A stretch of 32,815 nt of DNA from Ignavibacteria bacterium (GTDB lineage Bacteria > Bacteroidota > Ignavibacteria > UBA10030). The notes under the pieces are model-generated. The model made no database searches. It was not told the DNA's origin and was given only the letters and a program-made list of their open reading frames with translations. The stretch spans positions 1 to 32,815 of the forward strand of contig VGVZ01000032.1 of assembly GCA_016873805.1 (NCBI GenBank), read 5' to 3'. A program made the position numbers and the translations under genes. Positions 22,779-31,864 of the stretch are shown piece by piece (position 1 is the stretch's first letter; every line of letters starts with the position of its first letter).

Positions 22779-24068
22779 ATGCCTGATACGTTGACAATCA
22801 AGGACAACAGGACTGGGAAGACGTACGACATTTCGATTGAACACGACACGATCCGCGCCACAGATCTCCGACAGATCAAGGTTCACGATGGGGATTTTGG
22901 CCTCATGTCATACGATCCCGCTTTCATGAACACCGCATCTGTCAAGAGCACCATCACATACATCGACGGGGACAAAGGAATCCTCCGGTACCGAGGATAT
23001 CCGATCGAGCAATTGTCGGCAGGCACGACATCGTTCCTCGAAGTTGCGTACCTCATCCTGAAAGGCGAAGCCCCGACGAAAACGCAGCTGGAAGAGTGGC
23101 GACTACAGATCAAGCAGCACACACTCGTTCACGAGAACATCCGGAAGCTCATGGAGTCCTTTCGATACGACGCCCATCCGATGGGAATGTTTATCAGCAC
23201 CATCGCAGCCCTTTCCACCTTTTATTCCGATGCACGCGACATTTTCGACGGCCACTCGCGCGAGCGACAGATTCACAGACTCATCGCAAAAGCGCCGACG
23301 ATTGCCGCGTTTGCTTACCGCCATTCGAACGGCCTCCCCTATGTCTATCCCGACGTTGAACTTTCGTACGCCGGAAACTTCCTCAACATGATGTTCAATA
23401 CCGGCTCGTCGAAGCCGGCTCTGCATTCGGTGCTCGAGCATGCGCTGGCGGTTCTGTTTATCCTCCATGCCGACCACGAACAGAACTGCAGCACCTCTGC
23501 GATGCGCAGTGTCGGCAGTTCCCACGTGGATCCGTATGCTGCCTGTGCCGCGGCGGCGGCAGCCCTCTGGGGGCCGCTGCATGGCGGAGCCAACGAAGCC
23601 GTGCTCGGTATGCTCGATCAGATCGGTACGGCGAGCAAGATTCCGGACTTCATCAAAGAAGTAAAAGAGGGAAAAGGCCGGCTGATGGGGTTCGGACATC
23701 GCGTATACAAGAACTACGATCCGCGGGCAAAGATCATCAAGAAACTCGCACACGACGTCTTCGAAGTCACGGGAAAGAATCCACAGCTCGATATCGCCCT
23801 CGAACTCGAGCGAATCGCTCTCGAGGACGAATATTTCGTCAAGCGAAAGCTCTACCCCAACGTGGATTTCTACTCAGGTCTCATCTACCGGGCACTTGGA
23901 TTTCCTCGCGAATTCTACCCGGTCTTGTTTGCCATCCCTCGTATCGTCGGCTGGCTCTCGCAGTGGGAAGAGCATGTTCTGGACAGCGATCAGAAGATCT
24001 CCCGCCCGCGGCAGATCTATCTCGGCCGTCCGGAGCGTAACTGGATACCGATAGACCAGCGCACGTAA
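22779..24068 (+). CDS. gltA: Citrate synthase (type II, hexameric-type)
   Basis: The 429-residue protein begins MPDTLTIKDNRTGKTYDISI, as in Gram-negative GltA enzymes. Catalytic and substrate residues are present: His233 in LHADHEQNCSTSAMR, His268 in WGPLHGGANEAV, His307 in GFGHRVYKNYDPRA and Asp363 in NVDFYSGLIYRALG, at nearly the E. coli numbering. The Arg-rich C-terminus with ISRPRQIYLG is also conserved. The ATG at 22779 follows GGAG by 7 nt. It condenses acetyl-CoA and oxaloacetate into citrate. It is transcribed divergently from pyruvate:ferredoxin oxidoreductase, the probable supplier of its acetyl-CoA. In some anaerobes with several ferredoxin-linked 2-oxoacid enzymes, citrate synthase also runs in reverse; this sequence cannot show direction. 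Confidence 0.97.
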   Translation: MPDTLTIKDNRTGKTYDISIEHDTIRATDLRQIKVHDGDFGLMSYDPAFMNTASVKSTITYIDGDKGILRYRGYPIEQLSAGTTSFLEVAYLILKGEAPTKTQLEEWRLQIKQHTLVHENIRKLMESFRYDAHPMGMFISTIAALSTFYSDARDIFDGHSRERQIHRLIAKAPTIAAFAYRHSNGLPYVYPDVELSYAGNFLNMMFNTGSSKPALHSVLEHALAVLFILHADHEQNCSTSAMRSVGSSHVDPYAACAAAAAALWGPLHGGANEAVLGMLDQIGTASKIPDFIKEVKEGKGRLMGFGHRVYKNYDPRAKIIKKLAHDVFEVTGKNPQLDIALELERIALEDEYFVKRKLYPNVDFYSGLIYRALGFPREFYPVLFAIPRIVGWLSQWEEHVLDSDQKISRPRQIYLGRPERNWIPIDQRT

Positions 24069-24094
24069 CGGAATCTTACTGTTTGGCTCGATCA

Positions 24095-24133
24095 GCCCCA
24101 CCCGTCGGAGCAACCGTTCCGACGGCTGGGGGA
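24095..24133 (+). terminator. Hairpin terminator after citrate synthase
   Basis: CCGTCGGA (24103-24110) pairs with TCCGACGG (24119-24126) around an 8-nt loop, and the flanks CCCC and GGGG extend the stem imperfectly. It lies about 27 nt after the stop codon. No T-run follows, so termination may be weak or factor-assisted. Confidence 0.55.
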
Positions 24134-24301
24134 TGAGTCGCGAGTGTTACCCCGCCCTGAATCGACCAGCGTTTTTTACCTCTCTCTTTCTTATCTTCTC
24201 CCAGCGGGACTGATCGTATTGGTTCTGCCGATTCGGGGGCTCCGTCAAGCCATCATGGAAATTGCTCGATTTCTCCCAAAAAAATCCTCTGGAGATCTGA
24301 C

Positions 24302-25099
24302 ATGAGAGTGCAAATAAACGGGACAACGATCCACTACGAGGAACACGGAGCTCAGGACGGAATGCCCGTTGTCTTCATTCACGGCTTTCCCTTCGGCATG
24401 CAGATGTGGACTCCTCAGCTCGGCGTCCTGCCAACATCGATCCGTGCGATCGCGTTCGACGTTCGCGGACATGGCCGGAGCGACGTCGGCGATGGGCTCT
24501 ATTCCATCGAGTTCTTCGTCGATGACCTAATCGGATTGCTTGATCATCTGAATATTGGCAAAGCCGTGATCGTCGGACTTTCCATGGGGGGATATATCGC
24601 ATTGAGAGCAATCGAGCGCCATCCGGATCGGATTCGGGGCCTGGTCCTTTCAAACACCCGAAGCGAAGGCGATCCCAACGAAGGCAGGGTCAAGCGCGCA
24701 GCAACCATCAAGGCGATCAAGAGAGACGGCGTGAACGTATTCGCCGATGGCTTTCTCAAGGCCGTCTTTGCACCGGCAAGCTTTGAGAGCAATCCATCTG
24801 CTGTGCAGATGATACGATCGATCATCGAACAAAACTCTCCCATTGGGATCTGCGGAACGCTCCTCGCCCTCGCGGCCCGAACCGACACCACCGCATCACT
24901 GGCAACGATCGGCGTACCGACTCTGATCCTTGTCGGCGAACATGATACGCTCACGCCGCCGGCAGCGTCGGCCTCAATGCATGAGAAAATCATCGGTTCG
25001 GAATATCACATTGTCCCGAACGCCGCACACATGGGCAACCTCGAAAATCCACAGTTCTTCAATGAGAAGCTCTTCTCGTTTCTCAAGAGAATTTCCTAG
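24302..25099 (+). CDS. Alpha/beta-fold hydrolase
   Basis: The 265-residue protein has a complete alpha/beta hydrolase triad: Ser94 in the nucleophile elbow GLSMGGY, Asp215 in VGEHDTLTPP and His243 in NAAHMGNLE. The oxyanion-hole strand is VVFIHGFPFGMQMW, and AFDVRGHGRSDV follows, as in esterase/3-oxoadipate enol-lactonase-like enzymes. The cap region contains FADGFLKAVFAP. No signal peptide is present, so it is cytoplasmic. The ATG at 24302 has GGAG nearby. The substrate is unknown; 3-oxoadipate pathway genes are absent from the window. It is followed immediately by the uracil-DNA glycosylase gene. Confidence 0.9.
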   Translation: MRVQINGTTIHYEEHGAQDGMPVVFIHGFPFGMQMWTPQLGVLPTSIRAIAFDVRGHGRSDVGDGLYSIEFFVDDLIGLLDHLNIGKAVIVGLSMGGYIALRAIERHPDRIRGLVLSNTRSEGDPNEGRVKRAATIKAIKRDGVNVFADGFLKAVFAPASFESNPSAVQMIRSIIEQNSPIGICGTLLALAARTDTTASLATIGVPTLILVGEHDTLTPPAASASMHEKIIGSEYHIVPNAAHMGNLENPQFFNEKLFSFLKRIS

Positions 25100-25102
25100 T
25101 TG

Positions 25103-25825
25103 ATGGATAGGCGAAGCATGTCCGCTGGTCGCACGCGATCGATCAGAACATTGAACCGACGAATTGAGCGGTGCGAACTCTGCCCTCGCCTCGTGCACTG
25201 GCGCAGGCGGATCTCGCGCGAAAAGGTGAAACGGTTTGCCGATTGGACGTACTGGGGAAAACCTGTGCCGGGATTCGGTGATCCCCGCGCACGCCTGCTC
25301 ATCATCGGACTTGCACCTGCGGCTCACGGCGCGAATCGGACGGGAAGGATGTTCACCGGCGACCGGAGCGGCGATTGGCTCTACCGCGCACTCCATCGAT
25401 ACGGCTTCGCAAATCAGGAGACTTCCCTCGAGCGGGAAGATGGACTTGAACTGAATGACTGCTTCATAACGGCCGCATGCCGGTGTGCACCTCCTCAGAA
25501 CAAGCCGTCCGCGCAAGAACTTCGGACTTGCCGTCGCTTTCTCCGTGACGAACTTCGCCTTCTCTCCGATGTCAGAGTGATCATCGGTTTGGGGCGAATC
25601 GGCTTCGACACAGCGTTTGAGGCTGCATCGTCCGTTCATCCCGCGCTGAATGTTGCTCGACCGGCATTTGGCCATGGCGTGCACGTTCGCGTTCCCTGCG
25701 GCATGCACCTGCTCGGATCCTACCATCCAAGTCAGCAAAACACATTTACCGGCCGACTGACGGAGAAGATGTTCAATGCCGTCTTCACGAAAGCTGTGCA
25801 CCTTCTGAAATCCGACAGGTCCTAG
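25103..25825 (+). CDS. Uracil-DNA glycosylase, family 5 (UdgB-like)
   Basis: The 240-residue protein has the Fe-S-type UDG pattern: an early CELCPRL cluster, the active-site motif GLAPAAHGANRTGRMFTGDR followed by SGDWLYRALHRYGF, ITAACRCAPPQNKPSAQEL with further cysteines, and the DNA-intercalation motif HPSQQNTFTGRL. The GLAPAAHGANRTGR form, lacking the polar catalytic residue of families 1-4, points to family 5. It excises uracil and possibly other deaminated bases from DNA. The ATG at 25103 lies 3 nt after the hydrolase stop; a TTG at 25100 and an ATG at 25118 are alternatives. The cluster would be assembled in the cytoplasm. Confidence 0.9.
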   Translation: MDRRSMSAGRTRSIRTLNRRIERCELCPRLVHWRRRISREKVKRFADWTYWGKPVPGFGDPRARLLIIGLAPAAHGANRTGRMFTGDRSGDWLYRALHRYGFANQETSLEREDGLELNDCFITAACRCAPPQNKPSAQELRTCRRFLRDELRLLSDVRVIIGLGRIGFDTAFEAASSVHPALNVARPAFGHGVHVRVPCGMHLLGSYHPSQQNTFTGRLTEKMFNAVFTKAVHLLKSDRS

Positions 25826-25837
25826 GAGAACCGCTCA

Positions 25838-28291
25838 ATGTCCTCGAGCTCATTGAATCGTGTCGATGTTGCGCTTATCCTTTTACTCTGTCTTCTCTTC
25901 GGCGTCGCGGGTGGTTTTCTGCTCAACGAGCTGAATTTTTCGACCGACAGTATTCGATACGTCATTTGGGGTACTTCGTTATCACAAGGAAGCGGATTGA
26001 TCGATCAGACAGTCCCCCTCCCCACCGCATTTGCGCCCAACGCGCCGCTCTATGCGTTCGTCCTCGCGCCGATCCTCTTCTTCTTCCCCCACTCTCTTCT
26101 GGCAGCAAAAATCTTCACGCTCTGTGTCGGGATCGGGACGGTGGCGATCTACTTCGTATGGCTCCGGAGGCAGTTCAATCGATCATGGGCGGGGATCGGG
26201 ACGCTGTTCCTTGCGGCGAATTCCTTTTTCCTTGTCCTCTCCACATCGGCCTTGTCGGAGATCCCCTTCATCGCTGCTCTTCTTGTCGTCTTGCTCCTCA
26301 TTGCGAGAGCTGACGATGCCCGTTCCGGACCGAAGATTGACTGGACGCTGATCGCCATCGTTGCCCTCCTCCCCCTGCTCCGCGAAATCGGTCTGGCGCT
26401 CGTGGCGGCAGTACTCGTCTACTTTCTCCACATAGGCCGGCGCAGGGAATTCGCGATTCTTCTGGTCGTTAGCGCTCTTGTGCTTGCTCTCTGGTATCTT
26501 CGCAATACCCTCTTCATCAGCGAATCACTGAGGCCGGATGAAGCATCGAAGATTCCGATTTTGTTCTCGAACTATGTCACGCCTCCGGGAACCGCCCTGC
26601 TCCACGAGTACGTCACCCGCTTATGGTTGAACATCAAGGGCTACGCGCTTGAGATCGGCGGATTGGCGTTTTATCCGTTCCCCGCGTTTCTCCTTGTCGA
26701 GCCCACGGAGATGCTCCTGGAGATAATCCGTTCGATCGGCGAGACGAAACACGTTGTCCTCCTCCTTGCCTTCGGCGCGTCGCTTCACGGTATCTTCCTC
26801 GATTCGAAGTCCTCTGCGATTTCCATCGTTTACGTTTTGTATCTTATCTTTTCGGTTCTGATCCTCTCATTCTATCCGGTCTATGACCCACGGTTTCTGT
26901 TGCCGATCCTGCCGGTTGTCATCTACTTCATCCTCCTTTCGATTCGATGGTGGTGGACGGAACTGGTCGATTCGCGCTTGTGGATTCCCCAACTTGCCGC
27001 AGGTTTCCTGAGTATCGCTCTCCTCTTCCCCAATCTCCTGAATGCCGTCGAGATTATCCGTACGAATCGAGCATATCTCAGCGATCCCGTCCAATTCGCC
27101 GACCAGACCCGAAAAGTGAAACCGACGGCCGATTACTTTGCGCAACCGTGGCATCTGTTGGGACGTTGGATCGAAGACCATTTGCCGGAGGAGACAATCC
27201 TTGCAGCTCCTGCCAAAGACATATCTCTCTTTGTCGGAAACCGGCGCGTCCTGGAGCTCAGCCGCGCCATCCCCACCCCACATTTCGAGCGGATGATTCG
27301 TGACAACCGCGTCCAGTACGTGATTACCCGAACCCTCTGGGACGATTTCGAGACATATGAATTTCAGATGCGCGAATCGACGCGCTTGCGCTTCGAAGTA
27401 GTTACGGAGCTGGCAGGACTCCGGGTACATCGCGTGCATCGTCGATACGGCGATTCAGAATACCAGGCAAGCCACGACGCGAAGTCCGCCTCCACGGAAT
27501 CTGCCGTCGGCCTTCTGCGTCGAGGGCGCCGCGGCCTCCTGGAGTTGAACGATTTCGAGATGGTTGGAGCCCTTCAGCTTGCCGCGCAGATGGAACCTCG
27601 TCAGGTCGAAATCCGCTTCCAGCTGTTGGTCGCCTACTGTGCTATCGGAGACGCGAACAACGCGGTTCGAGCGTATGAGACACTATATTCCACTCCCGGC
27701 GCCGACCCGTACCTTACGCTCGCCCCGGCATTCCTGAACGCCATGCAGCGTCTCAGGGGAGCGGCCGAAGCAGAACGAGCCGAGGATCGATATCGCCTGG
27801 CCACTGACGTTGCCCGGTTCTACGGTGACATGGGTCTGCCGCGTCAGGCGATCCGTGTTCTCGAGTTGATCCTGGACGCGGATTCCTCGGATTTCGAGGC
27901 ACATCTGTGGCTTTGGTACTACACACGGCAAGCCGGTGATACGCTGCGCGCAACATCCCATCTGAATCGGCTCACCGCGATCGACAACGATGCGTCAATC
28001 GTTCGTTCCATCGCGGAGATGCATCGTCTCGAGCAGATGGTGAAACAGTCTCGCACTCCCTCTGAACAATCGCAGCTCCGGCTCTCCATCGCGCGCATCT
28101 ATACACAGCTGGAGCTCTGGGAGGATGCCATCGATTTCGTCGAGCGCGCGCTTGACGATGACCCCGACCGCGTAGAGTCCTGGACGCTGGCACGCGACCT
28201 TTTCAGGACCAAAGGGGCAACGATTGCGGAACGGCATGCCGCGGAGACACTCCGTCGCTTGAATTCAGCGAACCCCTCGAAGTTGAATTGA
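25838..28291 (+). CDS. GT-C glycosyltransferase (family 39-like) fused to a TPR-like C-terminal domain
   Basis: The first half of this 817-residue protein is an integral membrane GT-C fold. The initial helix is followed by FSTDSIRYVIWG with Asp37 in the first periplasmic loop, where GT39/ArnT enzymes have the catalytic Asp. About ten further hydrophobic helices follow, with FYPVYDPRFLLPILPVVIYF in the middle. From about residue 560 the protein is soluble and made of helical repeats of TPR type, for example YETLYSTPGADPYLTLAPAF, RFYGDMGLPRQAIRVLELIL and ARIYTQLELWEDAIDFVERA. It probably transfers a sugar from a polyprenyl-phosphate donor to a lipid, glycan or protein. The tail may recruit partners. 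The start has TAGGAG upstream. It is the last gene before the hemB promoter. Confidence 0.82.
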   Translation: MSSSSLNRVDVALILLLCLLFGVAGGFLLNELNFSTDSIRYVIWGTSLSQGSGLIDQTVPLPTAFAPNAPLYAFVLAPILFFFPHSLLAAKIFTLCVGIGTVAIYFVWLRRQFNRSWAGIGTLFLAANSFFLVLSTSALSEIPFIAALLVVLLLIARADDARSGPKIDWTLIAIVALLPLLREIGLALVAAVLVYFLHIGRRREFAILLVVSALVLALWYLRNTLFISESLRPDEASKIPILFSNYVTPPGTALLHEYVTRLWLNIKGYALEIGGLAFYPFPAFLLVEPTEMLLEIIRSIGETKHVVLLLAFGASLHGIFLDSKSSAISIVYVLYLIFSVLILSFYPVYDPRFLLPILPVVIYFILLSIRWWWTELVDSRLWIPQLAAGFLSIALLFPNLLNAVEIIRTNRAYLSDPVQFADQTRKVKPTADYFAQPWHLLGRWIEDHLPEETILAAPAKDISLFVGNRRVLELSRAIPTPHFERMIRDNRVQYVITRTLWDDFETYEFQMRESTRLRFEVVTELAGLRVHRVHRRYGDSEYQASHDAKSASTESAVGLLRRGRRGLLELNDFEMVGALQLAAQMEPRQVEIRFQLLVAYCAIGDANNAVRAYETLYSTPGADPYLTLAPAFLNAMQRLRGAAEAERAEDRYRLATDVARFYGDMGLPRQAIRVLELILDADSSDFEAHLWLWYYTRQAGDTLRATSHLNRLTAIDNDASIVRSIAEMHRLEQMVKQSRTPSEQSQLRLSIARIYTQLELWEDAIDFVERALDDDPDRVESWTLARDLFRTKGATIAERHAAETLRRLNSANPSKLN

Positions 28292-28316
28292 ACTTGCCGA
28301 CTTCTTCCCCTATATT
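28288..28316 (+). promoter_or_regulatory. Sigma70-type promoter upstream of hemB
   Basis: TTGAAC (28288-28293), a 17-bp spacer and TATATT (28311-28316) match the -35/-10 consensus at 5 of 6 positions each. The -35 box overlaps the stop codon of the glycosyltransferase gene, and the -10 lies 27 nt before the hemB GTG. Confidence 0.65.
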
Positions 28317-28342
28317 TTGCATCCAATAGCCAGGAGCAAAGG

Positions 28343-29341
28343 GTGACAAACATCGATCCAACGCAGAAAAAGAAATTTTCCTTCAACCGGCTCCGTCGAT
28401 TGCGGATGAACGAGAATCTCCGTTCGATGGTCCGGGAAACTGAACTGTCATCAACGGATTTCATCTATCCCTTGTTTGTGGTCCCGGGTTCGGGCGTTCG
28501 CCGCGAAGTGAAATCGATGCCGGGTGTCTACCAGCTTTCCGTCGATGAAGTAATCAAAGAATCGGAAGAGGTGGCTCGGCTGGGGATTCCCGCCGTCATT
28601 CTTTTCGGTATACCTGAAAAGAAAGATGAACGGGGAAGCGGCGCGTACGACGACAACGGCATCGTTCAACAATCGGTGCGCGCGCTCAAGCGGGAAGTTC
28701 CGCAACTCACGATCATCACCGATGTGTGTCTGTGTGAATACACGTCTCACGGGCATTGCGGCGTCGTACGCGGAAACGAGATCCTCAATGATGAGTCGGT
28801 CGGCCTTCTGGCCCTCGAAGCACTCAGCCATGCAAACGCGGGGGCCGACATGGTGGCTCCATCCGACATGTTTGATGGACGCGTCAAGGCGATCCGTTCA
28901 ATCCTGGATACCAACGGATTCGAGAAACTCCCGATCATGTCGTACGCGGCGAAGTATGCTTCCGGATTCTACGGACCCTTCAGGGATGCCGCGATGAGCG
29001 CTCCGGCATTCGGCGACCGGCGTTCACATCAAATGGATCCGGCCAACAGCGACGAAGCATTGCGAGAGGTCGAAGAGGATCTTCTCGAAGGAGCGGACAT
29101 CGTGATGGTCAAGCCGGCGCTTTCCTATCTCGACATCATCCGGCGCGTAAAGGATCAGTTTCAGGTTCCGACCGCTGCGTACAATGTGAGCGGCGAGTAC
29201 TCGATGATCAAAGCTGCCGGTCAACTTGGCTGGATCGATACTGAACGAGTGATGATGGAGGTTTTGACTTCCATCAAGCGCGCGGGAGCAGACCTGATAC
29301 TCACGTACTTTGCGAAAGAAGCCGCGAAGATCCTCAAGTAA
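28343..29341 (+). CDS. hemB: Delta-aminolevulinic acid dehydratase (porphobilinogen synthase)
   Basis: The 332-residue protein shows the full HemB pattern: [40 protein letters not shown], the zinc site with Cys129, Cys131 and Cys139 in [11 protein letters not shown], and the two active-site lysines, Lys204 in [17 protein letters not shown] and Lys257 in [14 protein letters not shown]. It condenses two 5-aminolevulinates into porphobilinogen. The start is a GTG with AGGAG 7 nt upstream, after a clear promoter. Three cysteines indicate a zinc-dependent form. HemL, which makes its substrate, is encoded one gene downstream. Confidence 0.97.
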   Translation: MTNIDPTQKKKFSFNRLRRLRMNENLRSMVRETELSSTDFIYPLFVVPGSGVRREVKSMPGVYQLSVDEVIKESEEVARLGIPAVILFGIPEKKDERGSGAYDDNGIVQQSVRALKREVPQLTIITDVCLCEYTSHGHCGVVRGNEILNDESVGLLALEALSHANAGADMVAPSDMFDGRVKAIRSILDTNGFEKLPIMSYAAKYASGFYGPFRDAAMSAPAFGDRRSHQMDPANSDEALREVEEDLLEGADIVMVKPALSYLDIIRRVKDQFQVPTAAYNVSGEYSMIKAAGQLGWIDTERVMMEVLTSIKRAGADLILTYFAKEAAKILK

Positions 29342-29415
29342 GGTCCATCTTCGCGTGCGTTGATCCCACCGCGAGCCAAGCATTGAAAGGTTTTCCACAG
29401 GTAGCCGTTCTTCCT

Positions 29416-30399
29416 ATGCGCGTACTCGTCACCGGAGGCACTGGATTTGTCGGATCGAATCTTGCCCGGGCTCTCGTCGACAGAGGCCACGAGGTCCGGA
29501 TTCTCCGGCGCGAGCGCTCAGATCTGCGCGCACTCGGCACACTCGCCGTTGAGCACGCGATCGGGGATGTGCGAGACTTTGAGTCGGTTCAGCGCGCTGT
29601 GGAAGGGTGTGCGATCGTCTATCATACCGCGGCGATGGTATCGTACTGGAGGAAGCAGCGGCAGGAGATGTTTACGATCAACATCGAAGGTACACGCAAC
29701 GTCGTCCGCGCCTGCCTCCGGCAAAATGTCCAGAAATTGATCCACACCAGCTCCATCGCGGCGATCGGTCACACCACCGATGGATCCCTGGCGGACGAAA
29801 CGACGCCGTTCAACTGGGACCGGTACGATATCGGGTACCGGATCTCGAAGTACAGGTCGGAGCAGGTTGTTCTGGAGGGAGTGCAAAACGGACTGTTTGC
29901 CGTCATGGTGAACCCATCCGTGATTCTTGGGCCCGGCGATATTCATTTTCACGGGGGACAGATTATCCGCGATGTTCGAAAGCGACGTCTGTTCTACTAC
30001 GTGGACGGAGGCACGAATCTCGTTTCTGTCGATGACGTCGTTCGCGGCCACCTTGCCGCCGCGGAGCGCGGACGGATCGGTGAGCGCTACATTCTCTCCG
30101 GCGAGAACCTGACCCATCGCGCGATGCTGACGATTGTGGCTGAGGTTGTCGGGGGAATTCGTCCCGTCGTACGACTTCCTCGCCCGTTCGTGCGGCTCCT
30201 CGCGACAACGAGCGAGGTGATCGGAAATCTCACGAATCGCAAACCGTGGATCACAAAAGAACTTGCGGCCGGCATCCATCTTACCTCCTGGTTCTCGGGG
30301 GAAAAGGCGAAACGAGAGCTAGGCTATGTGTTCACCCCGTTCCGCGAGACGGTTGTTCAAACCTACCGATGGTATGTCGAAAACGGATTGTTGACGTGA
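29416..30399 (+). CDS. NAD(P)-dependent epimerase/dehydratase (extended SDR, dihydroflavonol-reductase-like)
   Basis: The 327-residue protein starts MRVLVTGGTGFVGSNLARAL, a Rossmann NAD(P) loop, followed by LRRERSDLRAL and AIGDVRDFESVQRAVEGCAI. HTSSIAAIG, the catalytic Tyr141 and Lys145 in YRISKYRSEQV, and NPSVILGPGD follow. This is an atypical extended SDR close to the HpnA/dihydroflavonol-4-reductase group. The ATG at 29416 begins directly at the Rossmann fold; a TTG at 29383 would add 11 residues. It sits between hemB and hemL with short gaps, but the family gives no role in haem synthesis. The hydroxyketone, sugar or sterol-like substrate is unknown. Confidence 0.87.
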   Translation: MRVLVTGGTGFVGSNLARALVDRGHEVRILRRERSDLRALGTLAVEHAIGDVRDFESVQRAVEGCAIVYHTAAMVSYWRKQRQEMFTINIEGTRNVVRACLRQNVQKLIHTSSIAAIGHTTDGSLADETTPFNWDRYDIGYRISKYRSEQVVLEGVQNGLFAVMVNPSVILGPGDIHFHGGQIIRDVRKRRLFYYVDGGTNLVSVDDVVRGHLAAAERGRIGERYILSGENLTHRAMLTIVAEVVGGIRPVVRLPRPFVRLLATTSEVIGNLTNRKPWITKELAAGIHLTSWFSGEKAKRELGYVFTPFRETVVQTYRWYVENGLLT

Positions 30400-30498
30400 C
30401 GGCTCCCGGGGAAATCGTTGCTTCCGACGTATCCTCGGACGTGACCTGCGGAAGATGTCTGCTGAACATGATCTTGTATTAACCGATGAGAGAAGAGG

Positions 30499-31794
30499 AT
30501 GAAAAACGGAAAGTCAAAGCGGCTCTTTGATCTTGCAAAGAAGCATATTCCTGGAGGGGTCAATTCTCCTGTCCGAGCGTTCAAGTCTGTTGGTCTCGGT
30601 CCGTTGTTCATCCAGAAAGCGAAGGGACCCTTTGTGTGGGATGTGGACGGCAACAAGTTCATCGACTTCGTCGGCTCGTGGGGACCGATGTTGTTCGGCC
30701 ATGCGCACCCTCGGATTGTCAAGGCGGTGAAACGCGCCGCCACGTGGGGGACAAGCTTCGGGGCTCCCACAGAACTTGAAATCAAAATGGCTGAGCGGAT
30801 CAAGAAGCTGGTTCCCTCGATTGAATCGGTTCGGATGGTGAACTCCGGGACGGAAGCCACGATGAGTGCAATCCGCCTCGCGCGGGCATTCACCCGCCGC
30901 GAGAAGATCGTCAAGTTCGAGGGATGCTATCACGGACACGGGGACTCTTTCCTGATCAAGGCCGGATCCGGAGCATTGACGCTCGGGATCCCCGACAGCC
31001 CCGGCATTCCTCAGGGTGTCGTCTCGAACACGCTGACCGCAACTTTCAATGATTTGGAGTCCGTCCGTGCGCTCGCGTCGACGTGGAAGGATCAGATCGC
31101 CGCAGTGATCGTTGAGCCGGTTGTCGGAAATATGGGGTGCATTCCACCGCGCGAAGGATTTCTGTCGGGACTGCGGAGTCTGTGCGATGAGCAAAAGATC
31201 GTTTTGATTTTTGACGAGGTAATGACCGGGTTTCGTCTGGCAGCCGGTGGTGCCCAGGAACTGTTTGGGATCAAGCCGGACATCACCACACTCGGAAAGA
31301 TCATTGGGGGTGGACTTCCCGTCGGGGCTTACGGCGGGAAAAAAGAAATCATGTCGATGGTGGCTCCCGAAGGTCCCATGTACCAGGCAGGAACGCTTTC
31401 CGGAAATCCGCTGGCGATGGCGGCGGGTTATGAGATGTTGCGGATGATTTCAGAGTACCGACTCCTGTACAAATCTCTCGAAGCAAAAGGAAAAATACTG
31501 GAGGAAGAAACGGTTGATCTGGCCAAACGAAATGGTTTTCCCGTGAGATTCAATCGTGTCGGCTCGATGTTCACGATGTTCTTCACCGCCGGCCACGTGA
31601 CAGACTATTCAACCGCGAAGACCGCTGACACAGCGAAGTTCGCCGCATACTTTCGGGCGATGCTCGAAGACGGCGTCTATCTTGCCCCGTCGCAATTCGA
31701 AGCCGCATTTCTTTCGACCTCTCATTCCGAACGATTGCTCGAGAGGACTCTCAAATCATCGAAGCGAGCCCTCAGGCACCTCTTCAGAGCATAG
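30499..31794 (+). CDS. hemL: Glutamate-1-semialdehyde 2,1-aminomutase
   Basis: The 431-residue class III aminotransferase has HemL features: LFDLAKKHIPGGVNSPVRAF, the substrate gate region VNSGTEATMSAIRLARAFTR, FEGCYHGHGDSFLIKAGSGA, IFDEVMTGFRLAAGGAQELF and the PLP lysine Lys267 in TTLGKIIGGGLPVGAYGG, then MYQAGTLSGNPLAMAAG. It converts glutamate-1-semialdehyde to 5-aminolevulinate in the tRNA-dependent C5 pathway. The ATG has AGAGG just upstream. A strong terminator follows, ending the hemB-epimerase-hemL group. The glutamyl-tRNA reductase (HemA) is not in the window. Confidence 0.97.
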   Translation: MKNGKSKRLFDLAKKHIPGGVNSPVRAFKSVGLGPLFIQKAKGPFVWDVDGNKFIDFVGSWGPMLFGHAHPRIVKAVKRAATWGTSFGAPTELEIKMAERIKKLVPSIESVRMVNSGTEATMSAIRLARAFTRREKIVKFEGCYHGHGDSFLIKAGSGALTLGIPDSPGIPQGVVSNTLTATFNDLESVRALASTWKDQIAAVIVEPVVGNMGCIPPREGFLSGLRSLCDEQKIVLIFDEVMTGFRLAAGGAQELFGIKPDITTLGKIIGGGLPVGAYGGKKEIMSMVAPEGPMYQAGTLSGNPLAMAAGYEMLRMISEYRLLYKSLEAKGKILEEETVDLAKRNGFPVRFNRVGSMFTMFFTAGHVTDYSTAKTADTAKFAAYFRAMLEDGVYLAPSQFEAAFLSTSHSERLLERTLKSSKRALRHLFRA

Positions 31795-31814
31795 ATGTGT
31801 CCGCCCAAAGCAAA

Positions 31815-31848
31815 AGAGCCATCCCTTTCGGGATGGCTCTTTTTTTTT
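31815..31848 (+). terminator. Strong rho-independent terminator after hemL
   Basis: AGAGCCATCCC and GGGATGGCTCT form an 11-bp perfect stem with a 4-nt loop, followed directly by a run of nine or more T. On the opposite strand the A tract before the stem (AAAA) is shorter, so it may also work weakly for the convergent minus-strand gene. Confidence 0.95.
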
Positions 31849-31864
31849 CCAGACAATTCAACGG

